Positions 1 to 8,526 of a stretch of 44,726 bases of DNA are shown here, in pieces (within the stretch, counting starts at the first letter, position 1; each line of letters begins with the position of its first letter). The DNA is from Multiplicimicrobium sp043718225 (GTDB taxonomy: Bacteria > Omnitrophota > Omnitrophia > Omnitrophales > Aquincolibacteriaceae), in NCBI GenBank assembly GCA_043718225.1, contig JAYSWD010000100.1:1-44726 (forward strand), given 5' to 3'. The notes beneath the pieces were generated by a model. It was not told the origin of the DNA, ran no database searches, and saw nothing but the letters and a program-made list of their open reading frames with translations. The translations under genes were made by a program, and so were the position numbers.

Positions 1-506
1 ACCGCACGGCGCTTTTGCGCAATTTAGCGAAAAGCCTTATTCATCGCAAGAGCATCGTAACTACTTATGCAAAAGCACGTGAAACCAGCGCTTTTGTGGA
101 TAGTGTAGTGACGATTGCCAAACGCGGTGGTTTACATGCACGCCGTTTGCTGATTTCAGAATTGGGGTGTGCACGGGCAGCTGAACAAGTTGTCACTCAA
201 ATCTTGCCAAAATTCGGTGAGCGCAAAGGTGGTTATACCCGTGTTCTAAAAACGACAGTGCGGACAGGCGATGGTGCCCAGCGCGCTTTGCTTGAATTTA
301 CGGAAGTTTTTGACGCTCCGGTTTACAAGAAAAAAGCAAAAAAAGCTCCCGCTAAAAAAGAAGCCGTAGCTGAAGTAACGACGACGGAAAAGAAATCCAA
401 AAAAGCTGAGGAAGTGCAAGCTTCCGAGAAGGCCGTGGATAAGGACCCTGAAAAGAAAAAGGGTTTTGTCGGCAATCTGCGCAAGTTCTTCAAACGCGAA
501 CAGTAA
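1..506 (+). CDS. rplQ: 50S ribosomal protein bL17, 5'-partial
   Basis: This is a large-subunit ribosomal protein near the exit of the peptide tunnel. The window opens inside the gene: from base 3 the frame reads RTALLRNLAKSLIHRKSI, the typical early part of bL17, so the TTG at base 15 is not the start and about 20 codons lie outside. The L17 core (VTTYAKARE, RGGLHARR, GYTRVLKT) ends near EFTEVFDAP. It is followed by a Lys/Glu/Ala-rich tail of about 60 residues that ends in a short basic segment (FVGNLRKFFKREQ). The tail is longer than in most bL17 and is probably disordered and RNA-binding. bL17 usually closes the S10-spc-alpha operon, and a hairpin terminator follows here. The identification is very secure. 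Confidence 0.95.
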   Translation, partial: RTALLRNLAKSLIHRKSIVTTYAKARETSAFVDSVVTIAKRGGLHARRLLISELGCARAAEQVVTQILPKFGERKGGYTRVLKTTVRTGDGAQRALLEFTEVFDAPVYKKKAKKAPAKKEAVAEVTTTEKKSKKAEEVQASEKAVDKDPEKKKGFVGNLRKFFKREQ

Positions 507-521
507 TCACAATTTTGTTTT

Positions 522-563
522 TGCTCTGTGCTGCGCACAACCGCGGCACAGAGCATTTGGTTT
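522..563 (+). terminator. Hairpin terminator after rplQ
   Basis: A perfect 10-bp stem (TGCTCTGTGC at 522-531 paired with GCACAGAGCA at 546-555) has a 14-nt loop and is followed by TTTGGTTTT. It begins 15 nt after the rplQ stop, as expected for the end of a ribosomal protein operon. The T-tract is interrupted by GG, so termination may be partial. Confidence 0.65.
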
Positions 564-580
564 TAACGGGTGGTTAAGTC

Positions 581-1786
581 ATGAATTCAATTAGACTTTC
601 GGACCGTGTTACAGCTGTAAAACCTTCACTGACGCTTGGCATTGCCGCCAAAGCGAAAGCCATGCGCGCGCAGGGTTTAGACGTGATTTCTCTCAGCGCG
701 GGCGAGCCTGATTTCGACACGCCGCAATTCATAAAAGACTCCGCGATTCAAGCGCTTCAAAATGGCGCCACGAAATATACTCCCGAAACCGGCACGCCCG
801 AAATTAAACAAGCAGTCATCCGCAAATTTAAGCGCGACCAGGGGCTGACTTTCGAACCCGAACAAGTAGTGGTGGGCTGCGGCGCGAAGCATGTGATTTT
901 CAATGTGTTTTACGCTATGCTCAATCCCGGGGATGAAGTCCTGATTCCGTCTCCTTTTTGGCTGAGCTATCCCGAAATGGCGATTCTTTGCGGAGCGAAA
1001 AGCGTTTTGATTGAAACAACCGAAGCGACCGGTTTCAAGCTGACTCCCGCGATGCTTGAGAAAAGCATTACACCTCAAACCAAGCTCTTAATTTTAAATT
1101 CGCCTTCAAATCCGACCGGTGCGGTTTATTCCGAAAAAGAACTGCGCGATCTCATCCCGGTTTTGAAAAAAAATCCGCACGTACAGATTTTAAGCGATGA
1201 AATTTATGAGAAACTTATTTTTGGCGGCGCCAAAGCTGTTTCGATCGCGTCTTTGGATACTGAAATCGCCGCGCGTACAATCGTTGTAAACGGCCACAGC
1301 AAGGCCTACGCAATGACCGGCTGGCGTTTAGGATACGCGGGTATTCCCGATAAGCCGCTTGCCAAGGCCGTGGCCAGCTTTCAAAGCCATTCGACTTCAA
1401 ACCCCAACTCTTTCGCGCAGGCCGGGGGCATTACCGCGCTTGATCAAGGCGACGCCGAAGCGGCAAAAATGTGCGCGGTTTATGAAAAACGCCGCGATCT
1501 TTTTATCAATTTGCTGAAGACAATTCCTTCGTTGAAACCGTTCCGTCCCGAAGGCGCTTTTTATCTTTTTATCAATATTGAAGGTACCGGTATGACCGGT
1601 TTGCAGCTTTCTGAGCTCCTGCTTGAAAAAGCGCATTTAGCGGTGGTTCCGGGTGAGCCTTTTGGAAGCGCGAAACATATCCGCGTGAGCTATGCCACAT
1701 CCGAAAAAGATATTGAAGAAGCCGTTCGCCGCATGGCACAGCATATTCTGCCTCTGCGCCAAGGCGCAACCGGCGCTCGCGCATAA
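581..1786 (+). CDS. aspB: Class I pyridoxal-phosphate aminotransferase, aspartate aminotransferase type
   Basis: This is a cytoplasmic PLP-dependent transaminase (fold type I), most like the aspartate/prephenate aminotransferases of the I-gamma group. The 401-residue length is normal. Visible landmarks are the N-terminal SLSAGEPDFDTP signature, GATKYTPETGTPEIKQAV, NSPSNPTG in the middle, SDEIYE for the cofactor Asp/Tyr, and NGHSKAYAMTGWRLGY, in which the Lys forms the internal aldimine with PLP. The C-terminal RVSYATSEKDIEEAVRRM is also typical. The ATG at 581 fits the family N-terminus (LSDRVTAVKPSLTLGI). The Shine-Dalgarno sequence is weak. The main amino donor (aspartate, prephenate or glutamate) cannot be decided by eye, so the symbol is provisional. 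Confidence 0.85.
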   Translation: MNSIRLSDRVTAVKPSLTLGIAAKAKAMRAQGLDVISLSAGEPDFDTPQFIKDSAIQALQNGATKYTPETGTPEIKQAVIRKFKRDQGLTFEPEQVVVGCGAKHVIFNVFYAMLNPGDEVLIPSPFWLSYPEMAILCGAKSVLIETTEATGFKLTPAMLEKSITPQTKLLILNSPSNPTGAVYSEKELRDLIPVLKKNPHVQILSDEIYEKLIFGGAKAVSIASLDTEIAARTIVVNGHSKAYAMTGWRLGYAGIPDKPLAKAVASFQSHSTSNPNSFAQAGGITALDQGDAEAAKMCAVYEKRRDLFINLLKTIPSLKPFRPEGAFYLFINIEGTGMTGLQLSELLLEKAHLAVVPGEPFGSAKHIRVSYATSEKDIEEAVRRMAQHILPLRQGATGARA

Positions 1787-1839
1787 TCTCATCCATTTCC
1801 CCGATACAATTTTCTCCGATTATTTGCTAGGCTAACCAC

Positions 1840-3750
1840 ATGGATGTACACCGTTTACAAGTGGGTGATTCGATCCGGGTTGAAGAGCTGGAACAACAGC
1901 TGGGAGCGCTCCATTACCAGCCTGTAAGTGCGGTTGCCGCGCCGGGACAATACGCCCTGAGAGGCGCCGCGTTTGATATTTTCCCCGTTTCATACCGCTT
2001 GCCCGTACGCATCCGCATTACGGATGACAAAGTGGCGAATATTCGCGACTTCACGCTTTCTGACGGCCGCAACATGACCGTTTTTGATGAAGTCTTTCTG
2101 ATTCCCGTTTCCGATTTCTTTCAAAAAAAACTGGATAAGCTCGAGGAACAATTCGCTTTATTCGAACCGGTTTTTCGTGCCAAAGATCTGGAGCGCGGCG
2201 ACTATGTCGTGCATTCCAAATACGGTATCGGAAAATTTTTGGGCCTTAAAACGCTGGAAGACCGGGGTAAAAAAGAAAAGCATTTAGCGATTGAATATGC
2301 CGACAAGGAAATTCTTTATGTTTCGACGCGCGAACCCGTCGAGCGTTTTATTGGCGGGTCATATTCAAAACCCAAATTAACCAAGCTGCATTCGAAAGAT
2401 TGGGAACGCGTCCAGCAGCGCACTAAAAGCGCTTTGCACCGCGTAGCCTCCGACATGCTTGAAATCCAGGTCAAGCGCAATACGGAAAAAGGATTTGCTT
2501 TTACCGCGCAGCCTGAATGGGAAGAAAAATTTTCCGCCGGCTTTCAATTTGAACTTACCGCAGGCCAGGTGCGTTCCATCAACGAAGTGTATAAAGATAT
2601 GGAAGGCCTGCGCCCGATGGACCGGCTTTTATGCGGCGATGTCGGCTACGGCAAAACCGAAGTCGCGATTCGAGCCGCTTTTCGCGCGGCGCTTTGCGGT
2701 AAACAAGTCGCTTTTCTGGTTCCGACGACATTGCTCGCCGAACAACATTTTTTACGCCTGAAAGAGCGTTTACGGGATTTTCCTGTCCGCGTCCAGCTGC
2801 TTTCCAGGTTTCAAACCAAAGAAGAAATGAAACAAGTCGTGGCGGGTTTGAATACGGGTGAAGTCGATATCGTCGTAGGAACGCACCGGCTGCTTTCTAA
2901 AGACGTGCAATTCAAAGATTTAGGCCTTGTGATTATCGACGAAGAACAGCGGTTTGGCGTGGCGCATAAAGAACGGTTGAAAGCTATGCGCGCGATGGTG
3001 GATATTTTGACTTTGACCGCCACGCCGATTCCCAGAACGCTGCACCTTTCAATGCTCGGAGTCAGAGACATGTCTGTGATTGATACCGCGCCCAAAACGC
3101 GTTTGCCTGTCGAGACTTTTGTGACACCGTATCATGAGGGTTTGATTATTCAGGCCGTGCTCAAAGAAATGGAACGCGGCGGACAGATTTATTTTATTCA
3201 TAACCGCGTGATGGATATGGAAAAAATCTATTTACGGCTTAAAACAATTTTACCGGGCATAAGGCTGGGGGTAGCGCACGGGCAAATGCCGCCGTCTACG
3301 CTTGAGGTGGTGATGAAGAAATTCATGGAACATGAAATCGACTGTTTGATCGCGACGAATATTGTCGAATCGGGCATTGATATTCCGAATGTGAACACTT
3401 TGATTGTCGACCGCGCCGATTTATTCGGTTTGGCGGATCTGTATCAATTGCGCGGGCGTGTCGGGCGCTTCCACAAAGAACGCCAGGCTTACGCTTATTT
3501 GCTGATTCCGCCCCAGGCGGCTATGGGAGAAGAGGCTTCAAAACGCCTGAAGGCGATTGAGCGGTTTACAGATCTGGGGTCCGGCTTTAAAATTGCCGTC
3601 GAAGATTTGCAGATTCGGGGGGCGGGGAACCTGCTTGGCCACGAGCAAAGCGGCTTTATTCACGCGGTTGGATTTGACATGTATTGCCGGATGTTGAAAC
3701 AGGCAATCGAAGACGAAATGCATTCGCGTAAAAATTTAAGGAAAGCATAA
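1840..3750 (+). CDS. mfd: Short Mfd-like transcription-repair coupling translocase lacking the UvrA-binding and D7 modules
   Basis: This is an SF2 double-stranded DNA translocase related to Mfd, which pushes stalled RNA polymerase off DNA. At 636 residues it is just over half the usual length of about 1,100. Residues about 1-95 match the D1b part of Mfd (ALRGAAFDIFP). Residues about 120-180 are the CarD-like RNA-polymerase interaction domain (DYVVHSKYGIGKFLG). The helicase core follows with Walker A GDVGYGKTE, DEEQRFG, TATPIPRTL, NIVESGIDIPN and QLRGRVGR, then the TRG motif (EDLQIRGAGNLLGHEQSG). The protein ends just after FDMYCRML. Domains D1a, D2 (UvrA binding), most of D3 and the autoinhibitory D7 are absent. 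Only 53 nt separate it from the upstream gene, so no N-terminal half is hidden there. TAGGCT lies 6 nt before the ATG. Confidence 0.85.
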   Translation: MDVHRLQVGDSIRVEELEQQLGALHYQPVSAVAAPGQYALRGAAFDIFPVSYRLPVRIRITDDKVANIRDFTLSDGRNMTVFDEVFLIPVSDFFQKKLDKLEEQFALFEPVFRAKDLERGDYVVHSKYGIGKFLGLKTLEDRGKKEKHLAIEYADKEILYVSTREPVERFIGGSYSKPKLTKLHSKDWERVQQRTKSALHRVASDMLEIQVKRNTEKGFAFTAQPEWEEKFSAGFQFELTAGQVRSINEVYKDMEGLRPMDRLLCGDVGYGKTEVAIRAAFRAALCGKQVAFLVPTTLLAEQHFLRLKERLRDFPVRVQLLSRFQTKEEMKQVVAGLNTGEVDIVVGTHRLLSKDVQFKDLGLVIIDEEQRFGVAHKERLKAMRAMVDILTLTATPIPRTLHLSMLGVRDMSVIDTAPKTRLPVETFVTPYHEGLIIQAVLKEMERGGQIYFIHNRVMDMEKIYLRLKTILPGIRLGVAHGQMPPSTLEVVMKKFMEHEIDCLIATNIVESGIDIPNVNTLIVDRADLFGLADLYQLRGRVGRFHKERQAYAYLLIPPQAAMGEEASKRLKAIERFTDLGSGFKIAVEDLQIRGAGNLLGHEQSGFIHAVGFDMYCRMLKQAIEDEMHSRKNLRKA

Positions 3751-3754
3751 TTTT

Positions 3755-4765
3755 ATGAACCACGAGCCACGAGTCACGAATCACACCGCTGCTTTTCTTT
3801 GTCTTTGGTCTATGGTCTTTTGTCTTTTTTCAACTCCTGCGCAGGCAAAGCCGGAATTGCTCGACCGGCTTGTGGCGGTCGTGAACGATGATGTGATAAA
3901 TCAAAGCGAAGTTGATGGGCTGCTGCGCCCGCTTTATGAACAGTATTCGCGTGAATACAGCGGTGAAACAGTGATGAAAATGCTCGCGGGGGCGCAGGAG
4001 AAAATTCTGAGCCAGCTGATCGAAGACAGGCTTGTTTATCAAGAGGCCGTGAAGAAAAAAATAGAAGTGTCTGAAAGCGATATTGAAAAAGAAATGAATT
4101 TTTTTAAACAGCGTTTCGGAAGTTCGGTTGAATTGGAAAAAGCGCTCAAAAGCGAGAACGCAAGCGTAGCGGATTTGAAGGACCGCCTTAAAAAACAGGC
4201 GCTGATCCGAAAACTGCATGAAAGTGAAATCCGCTCAAAAACCATTGTTTCTCCTAAAGAACAGGAAGCTTATTATGCGGAACATAAAGACGAGTTCGCG
4301 GCGCAAGAGCAGGCGAAGATCAAGTCGCTAACGATAAAAAAGAGCGAGGAAACCCGCGAGAAAGGCATGGCGGACGAAGCCGCCCAGGCACGTTTAGCGG
4401 CTTTGCGCGACAGAATTTTAAAAGGCGAGGACTTTGATAAATTAACTGCGGAATCTTCCGAAGACAAGCATTCCGATGCAGAGGGAAAAGGAAATTGGAT
4501 TTTGCGAGGACAGATGATTCCGGCGGTGGACGAAATTATTTTTAAAACTAAAGCCGGGGAATTAACTGATGTAATTGAGACGCCGGTTGGCTACCATGTT
4601 TTTAAAGTGATCGAGCGCCAGGATCCCCTTCAGAAATCATACGAACAGGTACGTGACCAGATTTATGAGATTTTGTTCCGCAAAAAAAGCGAGGACCGTT
4701 TTACGATCTGGATGGATGGACTGAAGAAGAACGCGTACATCTCCATTAAAGGTAAACGTATTTGA
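3755..4765 (+). CDS. surA: SurA-like parvulin-type peptidyl-prolyl isomerase/periplasmic chaperone
   Basis: This is a predicted exported folding factor for outer-membrane proteins. After a signal peptide that ends around TPAQA comes the SurA N-terminal chaperone region (LDRLVAVVNDDVINQSEVD, then LSQLIEDRLVYQEAVKKKIEVS). One parvulin (PpiC/rotamase) domain follows at about residues 165-300, with AARLAALRDRILKGEDFDKL-type spacing, GNWILRGQMIP and TPVGYHVFKVIER. E. coli SurA has two parvulin domains; one is common in other phyla. It starts 4 nt after the mfd stop and precedes pdxA and rsmA, the same order as surA-pdxA-rsmA in gammaproteobacteria. The first 27 codons are made of two tandem-repeat tracts, so an ATG at 3812 is a possible alternative start, though it would leave only a very short signal. 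Confidence 0.82.
   Translation: MNHEPRVTNHTAAFLCLWSMVFCLFSTPAQAKPELLDRLVAVVNDDVINQSEVDGLLRPLYEQYSREYSGETVMKMLAGAQEKILSQLIEDRLVYQEAVKKKIEVSESDIEKEMNFFKQRFGSSVELEKALKSENASVADLKDRLKKQALIRKLHESEIRSKTIVSPKEQEAYYAEHKDEFAAQEQAKIKSLTIKKSEETREKGMADEAAQARLAALRDRILKGEDFDKLTAESSEDKHSDAEGKGNWILRGQMIPAVDEIIFKTKAGELTDVIETPVGYHVFKVIERQDPLQKSYEQVRDQIYEILFRKKSEDRFTIWMDGLKKNAYISIKGKRI
3757..3833 (+). repeat. Two short tandem-repeat tracts encoding the SurA N-terminus
   Basis: The first tract (3757-3785) is an imperfect 9-nt repeat of the type CCACGAG / TCACGAA. The second (3797-3833) repeats CTTTGGTCTATGGTC-like pyrimidine-rich units. They supply codons for MNHEPRVTNH and for the hydrophobic part of the signal peptide (LCLWSMVFCLF). 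Repeats of the first kind recur inside the giant gene near 29.8 and 41.0 kb. Confidence 0.7.
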
Positions 4766-4776
4766 CGAAAACTGCT

Positions 4777-4828
4777 GACGGTCTTATATTGCGCGCTCGA
4801 TAAAGCTCGCGCCGCATATCGACCCGTC
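4777..4828. repeat. Imperfect palindrome between surA and pdxA
   Basis: Arms beginning GACGGTC and ending GACCCGTC enclose TATATTGCGCGC and GCGCCGCATATC, giving an imperfect hairpin in the 76-nt gap. There is no clear T-tract. It may be one of the dispersed repeats or a weak attenuator. Confidence 0.4.
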
Positions 4829-4841
4829 TCAACTCAAAAAT

Positions 4842-5834
4842 ATGTCATCAAAATTAATTGCGCTAACGATGGGTGATCCGGGCGGAATAGGGCCTGAAAT
4901 TCTACTGAAAACTCTAAAGAAGAGAAGAAGTGCTGCCCGTTTTTTGGTCATAGGCTCGGAGCAGGCACTGAAGCTTCTCAAAGACAAGCTCGGATTAAAA
5001 CTTTCTTTTGAATTTGTTTCTTCTGCGGCGGAACTAAAAAAGACAAAAGCCGCTCTTCTTTTTTGGGATGTTGACCTGCAGATTTCCGGAAAAATTCAAG
5101 CCGGAAAATTATCCAAAACAAACGGCGCTAAAGCCCTGGAATCAATTCGAATCGCTGAAGGTCTTGCCCGCGGCGGGAATGTTGACGCGATTGTGACAGC
5201 GCCGCTCAATAAAACAGCCGTGCGATTGGTGGACGCGAAGTTTGTGGGGCATACCGAGTTTTTGGCCAAGCATGCGTGCGTTAAAAAGTACGGGATGATG
5301 TTTGTGGGATCCAAATTTTTAGTCACACTTGCGACCATACATTTACCGCTTAAAAAAGTGGCAGCGGCTATCACTAAAAAACTAATCACTGAAAAAATCG
5401 GGCTTACGGCAGCTTTCCTCAAAAAATATCGTTTTCCAAAACAGGATGTGGCAGTATGCGCTCTGAATCCGCACGGTCGCGAAACAGGTGGCGAGGAAGA
5501 CCGTATCATTACTCCGGCTGTGCGTGAAGCTCGCCGCCTGGGCCTGAAAGTCGCCGGGCCATATCCGGCGGACAGCCTTTTTTATGACGCTTATCACGGA
5601 AAACACGGAGCGATACTTGCCATGTATCATGATCAGGCTTTAGCCCCTTTTAAAATGATTTCTTTCAGAGACGGAGTAAATGTGACATTAGGACTGCCTT
5701 ATTTGAGAACTTCGCCCGACCACGGAACGGCGTTCGATATTGCCTATTCGGGAAAGGCCGATCCGGCGTCATTTCAAAGCGCGCTTGATTTGGCATTGCG
5801 CCTTCTCAGCGGATCAGCGGGGCCAAAGAGATGA
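4842..5834 (+). CDS. pdxA: 4-hydroxythreonine-4-phosphate dehydrogenase
   Basis: This enzyme oxidises 4-phosphohydroxy-L-threonine in the DXP-dependent pathway to pyridoxal phosphate. The 330-residue length is typical. The N-terminal LTMGDPGGIGPEI signature is diagnostic. Further landmarks are DAIVTAPLNKTAV, VGHTEFLA with the metal-binding His, CALNPHGRETGGEEDRIITPAV, and AMYHDQALAPFKM with LRTSPDHGTAFDIAYSGKA near the end, which supply the other metal ligands. The gene overlaps rsmA by 4 nt (ATGA), so translation is probably coupled. It fits with PLP demand from the aminotransferase upstream, but that link is only contextual. Confidence 0.95.
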   Translation: MSSKLIALTMGDPGGIGPEILLKTLKKRRSAARFLVIGSEQALKLLKDKLGLKLSFEFVSSAAELKKTKAALLFWDVDLQISGKIQAGKLSKTNGAKALESIRIAEGLARGGNVDAIVTAPLNKTAVRLVDAKFVGHTEFLAKHACVKKYGMMFVGSKFLVTLATIHLPLKKVAAAITKKLITEKIGLTAAFLKKYRFPKQDVAVCALNPHGRETGGEEDRIITPAVREARRLGLKVAGPYPADSLFYDAYHGKHGAILAMYHDQALAPFKMISFRDGVNVTLGLPYLRTSPDHGTAFDIAYSGKADPASFQSALDLALRLLSGSAGPKR

Positions 5835-6697
5835 TGACGCAAACGGCGTTGCTTCAAAAGTACCGCATACAAATCAAAGGTGATTTGGGGCAGCATCTGC
5901 TTCTCGATGCGAATATCGTCCGGAAAATTGTCGGCGCGCTCAATCCTCAAATCGGACAAACGGTGGTTGAGATCGGCCCCGGGCTGGGCGCTTTAACAGT
6001 CGAGCTTTTACGGCATGGGATGAATGTCATCGCGATTGAAAAGGACCCAAAGTTCGTAAATATTCTCGAAAAAGAATTGCTGCCTGAGTTTCCCGATACT
6101 TTTCATCTCATCGAAGCGGATGTTTTGAAATGCAATTTTCGTGAAATATGCGAAGACCTTGAAGAGGTTCAGCTTGTTAGTAATCTGCCTTACTACATTA
6201 CAACGCCGATTCTTTTTAAATTAATCGAGGAAACGCCGGCGTTTTCTTCCGCGGTTTTAATGATGCAAAAAGAGGTCGCGGAAAAGATTGCCGCGGCTCC
6301 GGGTTCTCCTAAGTATGGACGTTTAGCTGCCGCTGCCGCCGCGGTAGGGCGTTCGGAACGCCTCTTCTCTGTCGCCAAAGGCTGTTTTACGCCCGCACCC
6401 GCGGTGGATTCGACGGTGATCAGGTTTAGTTTTAAACAGCGTGTTAAAATAGAACCCACAGACATGCCCGCTTTTCTTGAGTTCGTCAAATCGGCATTCA
6501 GTGAACGCCGAAAAACTTTGATTACATTATTGCTGAGCCAAAAAGGAGCCAAGCCTAATCGGCTTGATATGGAACTTATTTTTAAGGCTTGCGACCTCGA
6601 TTTGAAGCTTCGCGCGGACCAGCTTAAAATAGAACAATTCGCCGATTTATATTCAAAACTTTCCAACCGGGAAAGCAGGTTGAAACAAACGCCATGA
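5831..6697 (+). CDS. rsmA: 16S rRNA (adenine-1518/1519-N6)-dimethyltransferase
   Basis: This SAM-dependent methyltransferase (KsgA family) dimethylates two adjacent adenosines in the 3'-terminal hairpin of 16S rRNA during 30S assembly. Visible motifs are LGQHLLLDANIV at the N-terminus, the SAM-binding EIGPGLGALTVELL, an acidic residue after IAIEKD, and the catalytic NLPYYITTPIL. The C-terminal helical domain includes FVKSAFSERRKTL. The 288-residue length is normal. The ATG at 5831 gives a 4-nt overlap with pdxA; another ATG follows at 5834. It overlaps the next gene by 4 nt as well, so pdxA-rsmA-prenyl synthase looks like one translationally coupled unit. Confidence 0.95.
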   Translation: MMTQTALLQKYRIQIKGDLGQHLLLDANIVRKIVGALNPQIGQTVVEIGPGLGALTVELLRHGMNVIAIEKDPKFVNILEKELLPEFPDTFHLIEADVLKCNFREICEDLEEVQLVSNLPYYITTPILFKLIEETPAFSSAVLMMQKEVAEKIAAAPGSPKYGRLAAAAAAVGRSERLFSVAKGCFTPAPAVDSTVIRFSFKQRVKIEPTDMPAFLEFVKSAFSERRKTLITLLLSQKGAKPNRLDMELIFKACDLDLKLRADQLKIEQFADLYSKLSNRESRLKQTP

Positions 6698-7689
6698 AAA
6701 CAGCCTCAATTTTAGATGAAATTTACGCCCCTATAGCGGGCCCTGTTAAAAACGTTCCCGGCCAAATTTTAAAAATTCTCGAATCATCCAATCCGCTGAT
6801 TCAAGATATTTTCCGGCATTTTTTTCAGGCGCAGGGGAAGATGCTGCGCCCTGCGATGACCTTTTTGGGGGCGGCGGTGGCGCGGCCTTCTTTTGAAATA
6901 AATGATAATGAAAAGCTGCTCAATCTCGCCGCGGCATTTGAAATTTTCCATGCCGCGACTTTGATTCACGACGATATCATTGACCGCGCGGAATTGCGGC
7001 GCGGCCTGGTGTCGGTCAATGCTCAATGGGGTTCGCCCGTCGCCGTGTTAGCGGGAGATTTTTTGCATGACCGCGCGCTGGTCACCATTTTTGAAAACAG
7101 TCACTCCGACATCATGCGCCTGTTTTTAAAAACCGCCGGCATTGTCTGTGACGGCGAAATTCACGAACTGCGGCGGGTTAGATTTTATGACTTAACGGAA
7201 GCGGAGTATTTTGAAATCATTTATAAAAAGACCGCCTCACTTCTGGCCTGTGTCTTGGAATCGGGTGCGCGTACTGCCGGCGCTACAGAAAGCGAAGCGC
7301 GGGCACTTGCGGAATTCGGGCGGCATTTTGGAAATGCCTTCCAAATGATCGATGATTGCCTTGATTTTACGGCGAATCAGGTTGAACTTGGAAAAACACT
7401 GGGGACGGATTTAGCCGCGGGTGTTTTGACTTTACCGCTGATTCGTTTGCTTGAAACCCGGCCTGATTTAAGACCGCAAATTTTAAATTTAATCGAGCAC
7501 AGCGCGTCGCGTGAAAATCTCAATCAATTAACCCGGCTGATTTTTGAAAATGGCGCGTTGGATTATGTTTTTCAGCGCGCGCGTGAATCAACCCAGCGCG
7601 CACTTTTGTCATTATCCGTTTTTCCCGATTCTGCTGCCCGTCAAAGCCTTGAAAAACTCGCGGGTTACATTCTTGAACGCACTAAATAG
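6694..7689 (+). CDS. ispB: Polyprenyl diphosphate synthase (trans-isoprenyl synthase family)
   Basis: This enzyme condenses isopentenyl diphosphate onto allylic diphosphates to make a long all-trans chain, probably the side chain of a quinone. The first Asp-rich motif is LIHDDIIDRAELRRG and the second is QMIDDCLDFTANQVELGKTLGTDL; the FQMIDD context is typical. The KMLRPAMTF-like region near residue 50 provides the basic residues that bind the IPP diphosphate. The 331-residue length suits octaprenyl or heptaprenyl synthases. Product chain length cannot be set by eye, so the symbol is provisional. It follows rsmA with a 4-nt overlap. Directly after the stop, a tandem-repeat hairpin separates it from rsmI. 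Confidence 0.85.
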   Translation: MKTASILDEIYAPIAGPVKNVPGQILKILESSNPLIQDIFRHFFQAQGKMLRPAMTFLGAAVARPSFEINDNEKLLNLAAAFEIFHAATLIHDDIIDRAELRRGLVSVNAQWGSPVAVLAGDFLHDRALVTIFENSHSDIMRLFLKTAGIVCDGEIHELRRVRFYDLTEAEYFEIIYKKTASLLACVLESGARTAGATESEARALAEFGRHFGNAFQMIDDCLDFTANQVELGKTLGTDLAAGVLTLPLIRLLETRPDLRPQILNLIEHSASRENLNQLTRLIFENGALDYVFQRARESTQRALLSLSVFPDSAARQSLEKLAGYILERTK

Positions 7690-7773
7690 TGACAGGTGAC
7701 AAGTGACGAGTGACCGGCAATCAAAAGTTAATGCGGCCATTTTTCTTGTCACCAGTCACCGGTTACCAGTCAC
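7689..7773. repeat. Inverted pair of tandem repeats forming a hairpin before rsmI
   Basis: The left arm (7689-7714) is a run of GTGACNNGTGAC-type units of about 8-9 nt. The right arm (7748-7773) is the same kind of run in reverse complement (GTCACCAGTCACC...). Over 26 positions 20 can pair, with mismatches spaced by the repeat period, and the loop is 33 nt. The hairpin ends 3 nt before the rsmI ATG, leaving no room for a Shine-Dalgarno sequence outside it. Confidence 0.75.
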
Positions 7774-7776
7774 TGT

Positions 7777-8526
7777 ATGTTAAGCATTATTTCCACACCG
7801 ATCGGAAATTTGGGGGATATCACTTTCCGCGCGGTGGAGACGCTCAAGAAATGCGATGTGATCGCCTGTGAAGATACGCGCCATACTCTGACGTTGCTTA
7901 AGCATTATCAAATTGAGAAACCGCTTATCAGTCATCACGACCATTCTTCGCCGGATAGCCGCCGTCGCTTGGCCGCGATGCTGCGCGAAGGCAAGCATGT
8001 GGCGCTTGTTTCAGACGGGGGAACGCCGCTTGTCAATGACCCCGGCTTTGAGCTGATGCGTTTTTCCCGCGAATTCAATATCGCGGTTGAAGTTTTGCCC
8101 GGCCCGTGTTCGATTATTTCAGGGCTTGTCTTAAGCGGCCTGGCGGTGGATTCCTTTTCATTTTTCGGATTTCTTCCTCAAAAATCATCGCAGCGCAAAA
8201 AAATATTTACGGATCTTGCGGGAAAAAGAGAAACCTTGATTTTTTTTGAATCACCTTTTCGAATCGAAAAAGCGGTTACGGATGCGCTTGAGATTTTAGG
8301 CGACCGGGAAGCCGCGATAGTGCGCGAAATAACAAAAAAATTCGAAGAGGCTTTGCGCGGGTCCTTAAGTCAATTGGTGAGTGCGCTTCAGAAAAGGCCG
8401 CGAAAAGGCGAAATGGTATTGGTCATTGCCGGTGTGGACCGTAAAAAACTATTCGCGGAAGGTAATTTTGAATCCGCCGAACAAGCGCCGGTGACGGAAG
8501 AGCCAAATTCGGAAGGGAATGAATGA
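7777..8526 (+). CDS. rsmI: 16S rRNA (cytidine-1402-2'-O)-methyltransferase
   Basis: This tetrapyrrole-methylase-fold SAM enzyme 2'-O-methylates C1402 of 16S rRNA. The start is characteristic (MLSIISTPIGNLGDITFRA), followed by ACEDTRHTLTLLKHY, VSDGGTPLVNDPGFELM, PGPCSIISGLVLSGL, and FESPFRIEKAVTDAL with REITKKFEEALRGSL in the C-terminal half. The 249 residues are slightly short of the usual 270-290; the small C-terminal extension is reduced and acidic. The start is fixed by family alignment even though no Shine-Dalgarno is seen upstream, where the tandem-repeat hairpin sits. The gene overlaps purN by 4 nt. A second rRNA methyltransferase, rsmA, lies 1.1 kb upstream in the same direction. Confidence 0.95.
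   Translation: MLSIISTPIGNLGDITFRAVETLKKCDVIACEDTRHTLTLLKHYQIEKPLISHHDHSSPDSRRRLAAMLREGKHVALVSDGGTPLVNDPGFELMRFSREFNIAVEVLPGPCSIISGLVLSGLAVDSFSFFGFLPQKSSQRKKIFTDLAGKRETLIFFESPFRIEKAVTDALEILGDREAAIVREITKKFEEALRGSLSQLVSALQKRPRKGEMVLVIAGVDRKKLFAEGNFESAEQAPVTEEPNSEGNE

Noticed and set aside
15..506. TTG at base 15 as the start of rplQ
   Set aside because: The frame is open and L17-like before it (RTAL), so the gene simply begins outside the window.
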